Part shown: one piece after another, positions 26,500 to 38,485 of the stretch | Layout of the letters: each line of letters begins with the position of its first letter | Numbering within the stretch: position 1 is the stretch's first letter | Assembly (NCBI GenBank): GCA_026545765.1 | Contig: JAIFAC010000134.1 | Span: forward strand, 1-64,000 | Source of the DNA: Plantago major | Lineage: Eukaryota > Streptophyta > Magnoliopsida > Lamiales > Plantaginaceae | DNA length: 64,000 bases | Reading direction: 5' to 3' | Notes under the pieces: model-generated | The model's database searches: none | The model's input: only the letters and a program-made list of their open reading frames with translations | Told to the model about the DNA's origin: nothing | Translations under genes and position numbers: made by a program

Positions 26500-27217
26500 G
26501 TTTGGTACCTGAAGCAATTTTTTTCAATATAAATATAAAGGTTAATTTTACTTTTCAAATTTATTTTTGTACATTTTATATTTAAAATAAAATTTAATAG
26601 GTAGACTGGTCAATTAAGTAGTACGACTACTTTTGAGTTGTCGTACACAATAGTAGTCTTACATAAAATCAATAGTCAAGATTAGATCTTAACGGTAGCA
26701 CGACTATTATCTCATTTTAACAAGTAGTACGACTAGTAGCTCACAACTAGTGGTACTCTACAATGTTAATTTAACTTGGGTATGTTAAATGTAATTCAAT
26801 TTTCTAACATATTGTAAAATGCCCTTAAAGGAATATAAATATAAAAGTAGTCCCATTTTTTTCTCTGTAAAACCTCTCAAACCCCACATCTTCGAAATAT
26901 AATAGTGGTATTATTTGTAATATGTAAAGAAGTGTCATGCGTTTAACATTCCTGTTTAGCTTAGTATCTATCGCAAAGAAGTGTTTCCACTTTGTACTGG
27001 AGACCGACGGACCTGTTTAATAGATCATTGCTAATTTTATACTTGTATATTGTACTAATTAACAATCGTATACTTTTTAAACTACATAATATCAATTCTC
27101 AATTCAATCTTGTTCCTTAATTTATTATTTATGTGATGACATAGCACTGTCGTATCATAGCATCGCACTATGCCATAATAAGATAAATATATTCTAAATG
27201 ATATTGCATTGTTAAAT
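26500..27217. other. AT-rich intergenic DNA, no gene seen
   Basis: I see no open frame, splice pattern or terminal repeats. A local cluster of the word AGTAGTACGACTA (26615-26745) is the only pattern. Confidence 0.5.
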
Positions 27218-28016
27218 TTTAGTTAATTATATTAAATCAATTACTTTAATTCATTTTAAAATTAATTCTCATCTCCTCCATTGACTAGAATCCGGCAGCA
27301 CATGAATATGACGACCACCAAGGGAATTCGAGGACCAACTCAGACACCACGGGAATCTGGCCACCAACTAAGGCACCACCAAAATTCGACAACCATCGGT
27401 ATCCCGCATCCACTATTAGAATTTGACGATCACGGGACTCTCAAGAGTATTGACGAGCTTAGATGATGCATCATTGTCATTGTCGATCTTAAGTAGACAT
27501 GGTCGGACTCTGTAAAAAAAAAATTATGTTTGTGAACATGATGACTCTCGCAACAACATTACTATTATGATGCAACATTTCATTGACAATCTCAAGTAAA
27601 CATAATGACTCTTAAAGAATATTTGAAATTAATGTTGTCGCATAAGTTTAATATTTTAAATAACAAATACAACTACTTTTGCAGCAACATTATCAAAGTG
27701 CATGTTTTACAAATAAATAACATGCATTCAATGCATTGCCCTACCACTTTATGAAATTAAATGGTGTACTCTAATTTCTCCTATATGTTCAACCTGAGGT
27801 TAATAATTCTTAACAATGAGTACCAACATGTCTTGAATAATTAATTACATGAAGTGATGCAAAATGTTTTTTTTCTTTCAATTTTACTTATTGGGTTTTT
27901 TCATTAATGGGAGAAATCTTGATATGAAATCTTCAATTTCAATTTTCAATAGATTTTTTTTTGTCTATAGATGTTCAACATAACAAATTGAACACTAAAG
28001 AAGAAGAAATCTTGAA
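27218..28016. repeat. Dispersed repeat, copy B
   Basis: Second copy of the repeat at 275-885, same orientation, with the same ordered words (CTCATCTCCTCCATTGAC, GCTTAGATGATGCATCATTG, CAACATAACAAATTGAACAC). It ends about 220 bases before the CACTA element. Similar GCAACATT and ACAACTACTTT words recur near 37800-38060, so the repeat may be an outer part of the MULE into which the CACTA inserted; this is inference. Confidence 0.65.
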
Positions 28017-28259
28017 ATAGTTAATGATTTTGTTCGGATGTGTAATCATTAACAATTTTGCCTATGATGAATTAAACAACATGCACCATGGAATATATAT
28101 TCATCAAACATAATACATAATAACATTAAGAACCTAGCATGCATACAATATAACATTAAGAACCTAGCATGACATCGTAAGCGATTTACTAAGGATTAAA
28201 CAGTTTATATACATAGTCTTGATTCATGACTTGCCACTACAAGAATTATGTTGTAACGG

Positions 28260-28690
28260 GACGGAAAGGGGCGACGGATCGTGGCGACGGATCGTCGCCC
28301 CTTAGCGACGAAGCGCTAAGGGTAGCGTCATCAGATGACGATAAAAGTAATCTGTCAGCAGAGCTTACCTGATAAAACTATCCGTCGCTCTGTTAGCGAC
28401 GGATTACTTTTATCCGTCGCCATTGTATTGACTTTTAATATAAAAAAAAAAATAAAAACGTTATGACGGATAAAATTATCCGTCGCGAACAGAGCGACGG
28501 ATAATATTATCCGTCGTAACATTTTTAATTTTAATTAAAATTTAATTTAAAAAAATAGCGACGGATAAATTATCCGTTGCTATTTTTTTAAAATAAAAAA
28601 AAAAGAATTGTTACCGATTTGACAGATTATCCGTCGGTCCTAGCGACGGATCTCTATCCGTCTTAGCGACGGATAGCGATCCGTCGCCCC
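28260..28690. repeat. CACTA left subterminal repeats
   Basis: About a dozen GCGACGGAT or ATCCGTCGC words occur as inverted pairs such as GCGACGGAT-n-ATCCGTCGC, separated by AT-rich spacers. In characterised CACTA elements such arrays bind the TNPA-type protein; that role is assumed here from position. Confidence 0.85.
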
Positions 28691-29621
28691 AAAACAGTAG
28701 AAATCGGGGCAGAAGCCCCATTTCCACCATTTTTGCTTCTGCTTCATTTCTTCCTCCTCTCTTCTCCTCTTTCGTTTTTCTCCATTTTCCGGCCAAAACT
28801 CCACCATTCCGGCCAATCTTGGTATCAATTCGAAGCTCGTGGGATAAGGAGCTTGGGTGGTCGATCAATTTCATCCTTCTTCGGCTATTTTACAAAGAAT
28901 TTGAAGGTAATAAGCTAAACCCTAACTATTCTAAATTTGGGATTTTTGATAATTTTGATCAATTGTATGTTTGTAAACAATTATCGAGCTACTATATGTT
29001 ATATGAAGTAGTGGGTTAAGCAGGGTTGTTAATTGATTGATTTTGTTGTGAAATTGATTTAGTGTTTGATGTTTGATTGATTGCATGGAAAATCATGTTT
29101 GATGTTTAATTGATTGCTTGATTTTCATGTTTGATGTTTTTGTATATGTATTATGATTAATGTTTTGAAACCCTAATTTTTTGACAAATTTGGAAATTTT
29201 GTTAATTTCGACTAGTTTAATGTTAAGTATATATATATCAAATTAGTATTACTAGTTAATTAGTATAATGTTAAGATTTAGTAAATTAACTTTGAGATTG
29301 CTATCACTTAGATTGTTAATTAGTATAATGTTAAGTAGGTTTGATTTGATAAATTCAGATATGTACTAGATAACGAGGATTTAGTTAAGTGTTTTGAGCG
29401 ATGATAATATGTTGATTATATTAACGTAATTTATAATTTATAACTCGTAGTAGTAAAACACTTAATAAATTTTGTAACATATCGAACACTTAATAATTAA
29501 TTTATAAGGAACGTATAATAATTAACAATTAATCTCTACAATCTTATTATCCGAATTGGAATCGATCGAATATATTAAATACGATCTAATCAATTGGAAC
29601 ATGTTAAAAAGTATACAATGA

Positions 29622-30560
29622 ATTCGACTGCTCATGGATGTACGATCGCATTACGGTAAATGGCGTAGTTTCTAGGAGTTTTGTAGAAGGGTTAAAGGTT
29701 TCATCTCGCTTGCCATGGACGTCCGCCAGGTAACCTGGGGTTGATAAAGTGTCCTCGCACATTGAAAACCGCAGAACAAGCAATTTATGACTCCTACAAA
29801 GCAGATTCGAGCACTTGCGACGTTATGGATTCATGTCCGAGTATCATGTATGGATTCATCACTTGAGGAAGCACCGCCCATGGCATACCTCCAATGGGAG
29901 AGGCGGGTTTGAGGCCGCCTATCGAGTACGCTGTTGTCAACATGTGCATGGTGTATTGGGAGGAGGATGTAGATCTGTTGGAATGCAAGTTCGTGGTACG
30001 GAGCGCCACAAGTGATGAGGAGAGGGTCAAGAGAAAGAATCATTTGATAATCCATTTTGTCTCGGCTTGTATAACTAGTAATCATTAGTTGATATATGAA
30101 ACCAAACATTATGGTAAAATTGAAGCTAATGTAACTTATATTATGTAATGCCAGAATAATTGATGTTGAAGCTAATATAACTTATATTACGTAGCAATTG
30201 ATTGAAATTGATTTATTATCGTAAATGATAGACCTCGATCTAATGAATTCAAATGTGTCGTTATTATCTAATTATTCAATGAATACCGATCGCTCATGGA
30301 TGTATTGTCGCACTCTAAATGGCGTAGTTCAATCGAAGTTTTCCAAAGGGTTCAAGGTTTCATTGCATTTGCAATCTCAAATCCAAATTTGTGTAAATGA
30401 TGGGTTGATAAAGTGCCTTGTAATGAAACAAAGGTAAACAAGCAACACGTGACTCCTACAGTAGTCCAAAGACTTGAGGAAAATGGATTCCGCTCAGACG
30501 TATGGAATCATCATGGTGAGGAAGCAAAGACCGCCCAATACATATGACCAATACAGATGT
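29622..30560 (+). pseudogene. Duplicated N-terminal region of CACTA transposase
   Basis: Two related stretches follow each other. The first starts at about 29622 (TCATGGATGTACGATCGCA, TAAATGGCGTAGTT, GGGTTGATAAAGTG). The second starts at about 30282 and reads MNTDRSWMYCRTLNGVV, which fits the transposase-associated domain (TDRSWMY) that opens En/Spm TNP2 proteins. Both lead into GACTCCTAC and an ATGGATTC word. The first copy is more broken. Downstream, a GAGGAGGATG block at about 29960 recurs near 30980, so the duplicated unit may be longer. Confidence 0.6.
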
Positions 30561-30899
30561 GGAAGGAAGAGAAAAATGAACAAGTCGGGAACAAAGTACA
30601 TCCGAAGGCGATGCTATTCGAGCTCGAGTCGCATAAATGGTGTATGATGTCATAGGGCGAGTTCATGGACACAACTAACATCAAACCGAGGTGGAGGTGG
30701 AGGAACCACCGAATCCCGAGGATCGTGTTCTTCGACTTGTTAGAATCATCAAGGAAGCCGTATCCGGTGTAAGCTCACCGAGTCAGTTTTGTCGCTCGGC
30801 TAACGAGTTGTAAGGCTAATGACCAAAGAATCAAAGGAGCTTCAATGAATGGGTTGACGTAATGTCGGACCTTTGTCCCAAGAAAATCTAGTTCCAACC

Positions 30900-33604
30900 A
30901 ACTTTACCAAGCCAAGAAAAGATGCGGGTTTAGGGTCGTGGTAACCATAGATCGTTGTCCAAAATGTGCATGATCTATCGGGAGGAGGATGCATCTAATA
31001 CAATGCAAGTTCTGGGTAAGGAACGGTACAAGCGTTACAAGGAGGGGGCCGCAAAGAAACGACAGAAGAAAATCTCCCACATAAGAAAATGTGGTACTTC
31101 CCTCTAGCACCTCGCTTGAAAAGATCAGATGCTTCAAGTGCTTCATGGATAAAATGCGGTGGCACAAGGAGCGTAGTAATCTCGATAATGCGTAAGATGG
31201 TAGAATGGACCATCCGTAAGACTCACCGCATGGAAATCGCTCGACAAGACATATCCAGAGTTTGCAAATTAATCTAGAAATGTACGATCGACTTTGTACG
31301 AATGGTTTTAACCTGCTCGGAGTGAACGAAAATACTCTTGTTGGCGCTTATGCTCACACTGCATAACCCGCCTTGCGGAGTGCATGAAGGAGCAATTCAT
31401 GTTTCGATCGATTGGTGCTCGGGCCGAAGATCCCGGATCGACGCTGATGTTTTCGCAACCCTAATCAAGGAGCTTATCGAGTTGTGGACGGATGGTATCC
31501 TCAAGATATGATGTCTCACCAAAAGAACTTCACCTCGAGAGCAGCTCTTCTTGATCAGGAGTGACTTTCTGCATTTCATGCTATCTCGAAGGAAAACCGC
31601 AGGAAATATGCATGTCCACATTGCTTGGAGGATACAGATGCATTTAGATCAAGGGTAGTGGAAAATTTTGTCAGTTTGATTGTCATCGTAGGTTGCTAGA
31701 AAGTGACCATCCGCTCAGAAGAACAAGGATCAATTCTTGAAAAATAAAGTCGCCAACAAAAAAGCCGCGACAAGACTTCATCGCATAAATTCTTGCGAGA
31801 TTGATATGTCGGGTCTTATGAAGGTGTCTCAACTTGGGTGGATGAAGCATAACGAGAAAATTGGTAAAAATGTGGTCGAGGAAGAGAAGCATCTTCGACT
31901 CGCTTTATCGAGCAAATTTCTTATCCGTTATAACTTAGATTTCATGCACATTGAGAAGAACGTGTTCAAAACTTATTCAATACACTTTGCAACATTGAGG
32001 GAAAACAAAGGACCATGCGAAGTCTAGAGCCGAGTTGTTCACGTGGTGTAAAAGGCCCGAGTTGACAAAGAAGGATGAAATGGTAAGTGGCAAAGCATGC
32101 TACACAATTGACAACGCTTCTAGGTCAGCTTTTGTTTGATTGGGTGAGGGCATCGAAGTTTCCCAGATAATTACGCCTCAAATTTAGAGAAGTGTGGATT
32201 TGAAGAAGACAAAGGTTTATGGGATGAAGAGCCACGACCATGTGTTCATGGAGAGGCTTATCCCAGAGCATTTCGAGAGCTACTACATCAAACATGTATG
32301 GACCGCTATCACCGAAAGTTGCTTATTTTTCAAAATTTAGGCACAAGGGTGGTTCATGACAAAGTGTTGGAAAATCTTGAAAGGAACATACCATTGATTC
32401 TATGCAAGCTCGAGCGATCTTTCCACCGAAATGGTTTGATTCTATGGAGAACTTGCGGCTCACCTTCCACATGAAGCGAGACTTGTCGACTGGTTCAAGA
32501 TCGATGGATGTATCCATTCGAGAGGTACTTAGGGAAATTGAAGAAGTATGTCAACAACAAAGGTTAACCTGAAGGTTCGATTGCCAATGCCTACATTCGA
32601 GAGGAAACTGCAACCTTCGCTTTATTACTTTGATGAACACGCCCCACGAAGACATCAAGGCCGCTCAAACGCAGTATACATTCAAGTTCAAGCGGATGAT
32701 GAGTTTTCCTATCTGCCTTCGTGGTATCGTGAGACCTCTGCGCCTAAGAAAGAATATCTTATGGATAAAGAGTCGAAAGCAACCAATATTATGTCCTCAA
32801 CGAATTGGCCGAGGTCAATTCGTGATATGATACTATTTATGTAGGTGAGCAACACTTTCTTTAAATTTTAATATAGCTACGTAAGTCTCTACTTCAATTA
32901 TAGACTTATCATCGAATCAATGTTTGCAGTTTTTTCAAAAAGCGTTGTTTGGAAGAAAATCCGATGATAGAGGATACACTAGAGGAACTACTTGACACAA
33001 AAATTCCTACAGAATTTCCAGATTGGTTTCGAGACTATGTCCAGAATCCTATTAACAACGTCACATGCATATACTTAAAGGCTCTCGCAGAAGGGCCATT
33101 CAAAAAGGTCTACACATTCCCAAGTTATATAGTCAATGGCCTTAGGTTCCACACGACTGAATGTAACACGGCCATGGCGACAAGCAACTCCGGGGTGTGT
33201 GTTAAGGGTGCAGAAGATTATGGAGACGCTGCTTTGTTTGATTTCCACGGCAAGCTAAAACAAATAGTGAGGATTGAATATTCCGGCTTGCCATTGAAAT
33301 GAACCTTCTTGTTTGATATTGAGTGGTATGATCCTAATCCAGGAGGTACGAGCAGTATGAAATGGTTGATGTGAACCAAAAGAAGAGGTACCGAACCAAG
33401 TACGAACCATTTATTCTGGCGACTCAAGCACGACAAGTGGTGTTTCTTGAATATCCAAGCAGGAAACGCGATAAGGCGGAATGGTTAGTCATGTACCTAT
33501 TCGTGTCGCCGAAAGTGGAGTACATTGAGAAAGACGACCAATTACCAACTCGCATCAACAAGAGGATGTCGATAAACAAGGTAAAATCCCATAGAAGCGT
33601 ATGA
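30900..33604 (+). pseudogene. TNP2-type CACTA transposase, decayed
   Basis: This is the remnant of the transposase that cuts and moves CACTA elements. Recognisable pieces, in family order but in changing frames, are: YFPLAPRLKR (about 31090), MRWHKER (31153), YPEFA (31251), a block ending FMHIEKNV (31950), KSHDHVFMERLIPEHFESYY (32230), LPHEARL (about 32465), MYPFERYLGKLKKYVNNKG (about 32509), TFALYYFDEHAPRRHQ (frame change near 32615), then an open 118-codon piece at 32949-33302 (TEFPDWFRDYVQNP), and PFILATQARQVVF at 33362-33604, as in the C-terminal DUF4216 of these proteins. Many frameshifts and stops separate the pieces. Part of the damage may be sequencing error, but the amount suggests a dead copy. 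Confidence 0.85.
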
Positions 33605-33768
33605 TGAGTTGTTTGATCCGCACGAGGACCAATATGTAGACTTAGAGGACTACGATAACGGTATATTATGTGTATTATAACTAGTTAGTAGTTGATAACA
33701 CTGAGTAATTATATGTGTTATTATAACTAGTACTAACACATTTTATCAGATTTGTTACATGTTTTGCA

Positions 33769-35863
33769 GATGTCATGCAGAGACCACAAGACTTATCGCT
33801 TCCCCACGCCACCGCATGATAGTGCCTGGTCAGATGGTCGAGGGGGGAGGTCTAGTCGTGGCAGCAGGTATCGGATTCCTGAGACCCCCCAACAGAGAGA
33901 GCAATGGGTCTCTACCAACAAGACATGACACATGTGAGGGCTACCATGACGATTGTCCCTACCTCGTGTTCGATCCACATCATCCCAACGTCACGTGGAA
34001 CGGCTACTCGTGATTTTTCCCTGGGTCCCGCCAAGTAAGTATTATACATTCTTCTTAAATATGTAAAACATAACTTATGATAGTCGACAAGTATAAATTG
34101 TCAGACTAAAGTAATACATATTTGTTTATTGTATCTTATACATCGACAATGCTTTATGGCCTCGGGAGGTCCACAACAAACTAGGTGACATCTTCCGAAG
34201 CAGGAGAGAGCCACTAGGGCAGGGTGGTGAGTGTTGGTCTCACATCTCGGACCGCAGGAGGGCCGAGTACTTCGATGAGCTGAGGGTAAGTTAAAATATG
34301 ACATTCCTTTGTTTGTAATTATAATCGTATTAATATGAGTGGTATGTTAGCCACTGTATGTGAGTGGTATGTTAGCCACTTTATTTGGGTGATATGTTAG
34401 TCACCATCGTGTTAGTAAAATTTAGGACAATGTGAGTGGTATGTTAGCCACTGTATGTGAGTGGTATGTTAGCCACTTTATTTGGGTGATATTTTAGTCA
34501 CCATTGTGTTAGTAAAATTTAGGACAATGTGAGTGGTATGTTAGCCACTTTGTTTGGGTGGTATGTTAGCCACTTTGTTTGGGTGATATGTTAGTCACCA
34601 TTGTGTTAGTAAAATTTAGGACAATGTTAGTGGTATGTTAGCCACTTTGTTTGGGTGGTATGTTAGCCACTTTGTTTGGGTGATATGTTAGTCACCATTG
34701 TTAGTAAAATTTAGGACAATGTGAGTGGTATGTTAGCCACTTTGTTTGGGTGGTATGTTAGCCACTTTGTTTGGGTGATATGTTAACCACCATATCTGTG
34801 ATGTTGTCGTATCTTAATTATTAAATTGATGTAACATGGTGACGTTATATATGTATGTATCGACTTTGGATGTCAGATGAAATTGGGAATTTAGAAGAGT
34901 ACTTCATTCCTGAGAGTTGATCCCACGATCCGGCGTGTTTACTTAGACTGTGGATCTAAACCGCATGTGGATATGGTCTGCATTTGGAAGGTCATTCGAT
35001 CGGTGGCCCAATGCCTCCACTGTGTCGATGCGTATGAGTGGGCCATTTGGGATGCTTCATCGCCGAATCGATGTCGTGATATCGCTTACATCAATAGATG
35101 TAATCAAGGCCTCACCGACGCGGCAGGGAGGGCCGTTCACCACCTTGGGAGGTGATCTACTGTCACTGATTATTACCAATCGGTATGTATATATATGTTT
35201 TTTTTCATTCTACCATTATGTGTATGTATGTATTGTGTCTCTGATTACTTAATTGTGAGATGATAAATTGTTGACTATATATGTTGTTCAGATCGCACGG
35301 GGGGAGGTCACATCCAAGTATGACATCTTCAAGAAGGCCAAGGTATATGGGTATGGATCGATCACTGGCCTCGCCTATTATGTGTATGTTTATGTTGCTT
35401 AAATTTCATATTTGTACACTATTACAAGTTATTTTTGAAAAACAGTAACTGATCATGATATCTGCTATTTACGATTTCAGGCTGAGGTTGATGCTTAGGT
35501 GGCGAGGCAGGAGGACGAGACGGGTGATGTGTTGTCAACTGAACAAGTTGACAACATCTTCCTAGAGGTCAACAAACCGGACAACAAAGGACGGATATAT
35601 GGACTCGGGAGCCTCGGTTTGAGTCATAGTCCGGTGCTCCTCATCATCATCCCAAAGAAGCCTAGATGTCCGGCTACACACAGACTGTGTCTCGAAATGG
35701 TGCAACAGGTCCGGAACAAAGTTGCTCGCTAACTCAAGAGATTGAGCAACAAAGGGACGAGATGGAGCGCCGCGACAGAGAACGAATGGAGGAGAACGAG
35801 CGCCTTGCCATGTATGGAGCAGCTTATGTCCTGCTTCGCCAAATTTCACCCCCTCCTCCGTAG
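33769..35863 (+). pseudogene. Second CACTA protein (Ptta/En/Spm type), decayed
   Basis: It lies downstream of TNP2 in the same direction, where TNPA-like accessory proteins sit. The first piece starts with an ATG at 33770 (MSCRDHKTYR) and carries a GRGGRSSRGSRYR basic stretch. Further pieces read DASSPNRCRDIAYINRC (about 35050), VTSKYDIFKKAKVYGYG (about 35307) and VDNIFLEVNKPDNKGRIYGL (35541-35600), the last close to the conserved end of plant Ptta/En/Spm transposases. A final piece (35690-35863) is charged and coiled-coil-like (MERRDRERMEENERL). Introns are likely, one of them holding the minisatellite at 34337. Frames are broken. Confidence 0.65.
34337..34793 (+). repeat. Minisatellite of about 97 bp units made of mini-hairpins
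   Basis: Four complete units and a fifth partial one, of 90-97 bases, each have three sub-units and a spacer (TTAGTAAAATTTAGGACAAT). Sub-units have the form AGTGG-TATGTTAG-CCACT or GGTGA-TATGTTAG-TCACC: the same 8-base loop, with stems that differ but stay complementary. The array lies between coding pieces of the second CACTA protein, probably in an intron. Confidence 0.9.
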
Positions 35864-36039
35864 CTAGTTATGTTCATGTACGCTCGATTTATTATATTTA
35901 CACTTGTACGGATAATTTCTCCCGCTCGATATTACTTTATATTATTTATCATTTATTGAAACATTTTCCGACATTGATTTATTATCTAACATTATATTGA
36001 TTAAATAGGTGAACTACGAAAAATAGGGATTAATATGAA

Positions 36040-36410
36040 ATAAATAGTGACGGATTAATGGATTTAATAAATAGTGACGGATTAATAGTGACGGATTAAT
36101 AAAGGATTTAATAATAAATGATGGAATTCTGATTCCGCCACTAATTCCATAATATTTATGACGGGTAGAATCTATCCGTCGCTTAATATAACGACGGATA
36201 GCTTCTATCCGTCGTTCCATTTGGCGGATAGATTCTATCCACGCCAATAATCGATTTAAAAAAGTCAAATATTTTAATCCGTCCAATCCGTCATAATTGG
36301 ACGACGGATTACCAACTGGCCGCCAAAGGCCCAAAGGCATGACGGATTATATCCGCCGCCTCACCGGGCGACGGATAATCGCTTAGCGACGGATTTATCC
36401 GCCGCTAAAG
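36040..36410. repeat. CACTA right subterminal repeats
   Basis: Counterpart of the left array. Words include TAGTGACGGATTAAT, ATCTATCCGTCGC, GACGACGGATTACC, GCGACGGATAATCGC and GCGACGGATTTATCCGCCGC. The words nearest the end match the left array best; the inner ones are more degenerate. Confidence 0.85.
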
Positions 36411-36749
36411 GTATTTTTTGTAGCAGCGACTTGCTATGGATCTTCGATTATATCTATCTTTATATTGTTAATTAGTTTGCAACTTGCTGGATTAATGATA
36501 TGTTTATGTTATCAATTCATTCAATAGGCGATTTACCTTTTGGAATTGGATGACATGATTGTTGTTGTTATGCGGTTAGTGTGATTGCGCTGACTTCCAA
36601 TGATTACATGGTTAGCGATGGAAAACAACGGTGTGTGTGCATTGATTATACTAATATATTATCGTGTATCTTGGTGACTCATTTATCTTGCGACTTGATA
36701 AATGAATTCGTTAAATCTTGCAACTTGATTTGATGAATTAAAGTTTTAT

Positions 36750-37545
36750 GGGAAACGTATGTACAAAAATTGAAAACGTCACCATGCACACGATCTGCGA
36801 TCGATTTCGCCCATCAGTTGGCAATACGTAAAGTGTTTCCCAATTTAAGGCACCGATTGTGTAGTTGGCATCTCGAGAAGAATTGCATGCAAATGGTTCA
36901 AAAAACAAGTGTATACCACCGATTTTGCTGAATTGCTGAACAATAATTTACGATGAGGAATTCGAGACAAAGTGGGTTGAAGTGACTGAGAGACATGGTG
37001 TTGTATCAAATGATTGGGTCGCGGATACGTAGTTGAGTAATGAGTCATGGTGCGAGGCATATTTTTGTGGCCACTTTACAACAATCATGAAATCGAAACA
37101 AATGACTGAATCAGTAAACTCAATATTCAAACAACAAAAATCGTCCACATGCAATTTAACTTAACTCATAAAGTATAACTAAAAGGTAGTTGATAGAATG
37201 AGAGTGACATTCATAGAAGCTCAACAACAATCTGAAGCACCCAAACCACCATTAAGTGAATGTGCACTTAGGGTCTAAGAAAGGTCTCTGAAAGATGATG
37301 AGGTTGTTGAAGAAGGTCCAAAATATCCCAATGTTCGTGATCCTATAAAGACCGATATTAAAGGGGCAAGAAAAAATGATAAGCAAAAATGTGGACTCTG
37401 TGATACATGACTCTTGTGTTGATTGTTTTTTGTGATTCTCTATCATGAGTATTATTATAGTCTATCACATTTTGTTTATCATGTTGTATTAGGTTGCCAG
37501 GCCACAAACGTGGTACATGTCCTCAGATTGTTGAAAAATAATGAA
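36750..37545 (+). pseudogene. FAR1/MULE-type transposase remnant
   Basis: Broken frames give pieces in the order of FAR1/FHY3-like Mutator transposases: KVFPNLRHRLCSWHLEKNC (about 36830), EEFETKWVEVTERHGVVSND (about 36955), then ESWCEAYFCGHFTT and MTESVNSIFKQQ (about 37100). After that come KDDEVVEEGPKYPNVRDPI and a C-terminal zinc knuckle made of KCGLCD (37387) and GHKRGTCPQ (37502). An intron with a TTAG acceptor seems to separate the two knuckle halves. It could be a dead Jittery-like MULE or a dead FAR1-related host gene; the surrounding transposon DNA favours the MULE. Confidence 0.75.
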
Positions 37546-38485
37546 GTCGGTGATAAGTAATCATTTCATCAAAGTCATGGAGGAGATTAGAAAGTACATT
37601 GTATTTGTATTGAAGTATTCTATTTTGTAAAATGATTTAGTAGTTTTTTCTATGTTAAGTAAAGATCCTTCGCTTTATCATTGTGAAGGATTGAATATGA
37701 CATTTTTTTCCACTTGAAACTCTATTGCATTTCTATGTGTTTTAATGAGATTGATCATTTTCTCAAAAAAAAAAAAAAAAAAAGAGATTGATCCTGGATT
37801 TACAAAGTTTTTTAATTTAACACAGTAATTATTGTCAAGGTCGATAGATATTGTTGCAGTGTCATTTTAAAATTAAATCTATTGAACTTCGCAACATTGA
37901 TATAAACTTAACGATGCAACATTGACTTTACAATATCAACACAACTACTTTCCCAACAACATTTTTATACTACTTTTGCAACGTCGGTTTTAACTCAACT
38001 ACACTTGCTTTCGTAGCCGCATTGTTATACCATTGTTGCAGCGTTGATTTCTCGCTTGTTTAAATTTAATAATCAATTATTTATGTTCTATCCGTTTCAA
38101 TAAATTAAATCGTTTTTTACACTTTTATACTCACTAAACCTTTATTAATACACCCTCCATATTTTAGGATGCCAAGATTCATGCTTATGAACATGGAAAG
38201 TTATGACAACATGTTATAATGTCCAAATAACCCATGCCAACTTTTTGACTTTATTGTCTTGTAATATCCTGTGTGACCTTTCAATTGTTTTCTCTATCAA
38301 TATCCGTCCACCAAACGTCAAAGATTCAAGAGGTTTTTTTTTTTTTTTTAAGTTTTGCTAAGTGAAACCTGTCAAAATTCATGTAAGTACTTTGAAATGA
38401 ATTGCCTGTGAATTAATGTTCTAGTTTTTTTTACTGATCTTCAGTTTTTGTTACTTATGTTATTTGTTCTTTTAGTGGTTTTAAC
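37546..38485. other. Non-coding, with faint traces of the dispersed repeat
   Basis: No gene seen. An A-run lies at about 37767 and a T-run near 38335. At about 37800-38060, GCAACATTG, CACAACTACTTT and GCAACGTCGG words recall the middle of the repeats at 275 and 27218. It may be the right flank of the MULE that contains the FAR1-like remnant. Confidence 0.4.

Larger units (their letters stand above)
28235..36427 (+). mobile_element. CACTA (En/Spm) DNA transposon, decayed, about 8.2 kb
   Basis: The left end reads CACTACAAGAATTATG. The right end reads TTTTTTGTAGCAG at about 36413-36425, an imperfect counterpart of the expected TTCTTGTAGTG. Dense subterminal copies of GCGACGGAT in both directions lie inside each end, as is usual for CACTA elements. 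The body holds remnants of TNP2 transposase and of a Ptta/En/Spm-type second protein in the same direction. The 7-base direct repeat GACTTGC abuts both ends (28228-28234 and 36428-36434). All genes carry frameshifts and stops, so the element cannot move by itself. Confidence 0.85.

Noticed and set aside
26615..26745. Cluster of AGTAGTACGACTA words as a regulatory array
   Set aside because: Only three or four loose copies, no fixed spacing, no gene nearby.
34337..34793. Possible CRISPR array
   Set aside because: Units contain no unique spacers; it is a minisatellite inside a plant transposon.
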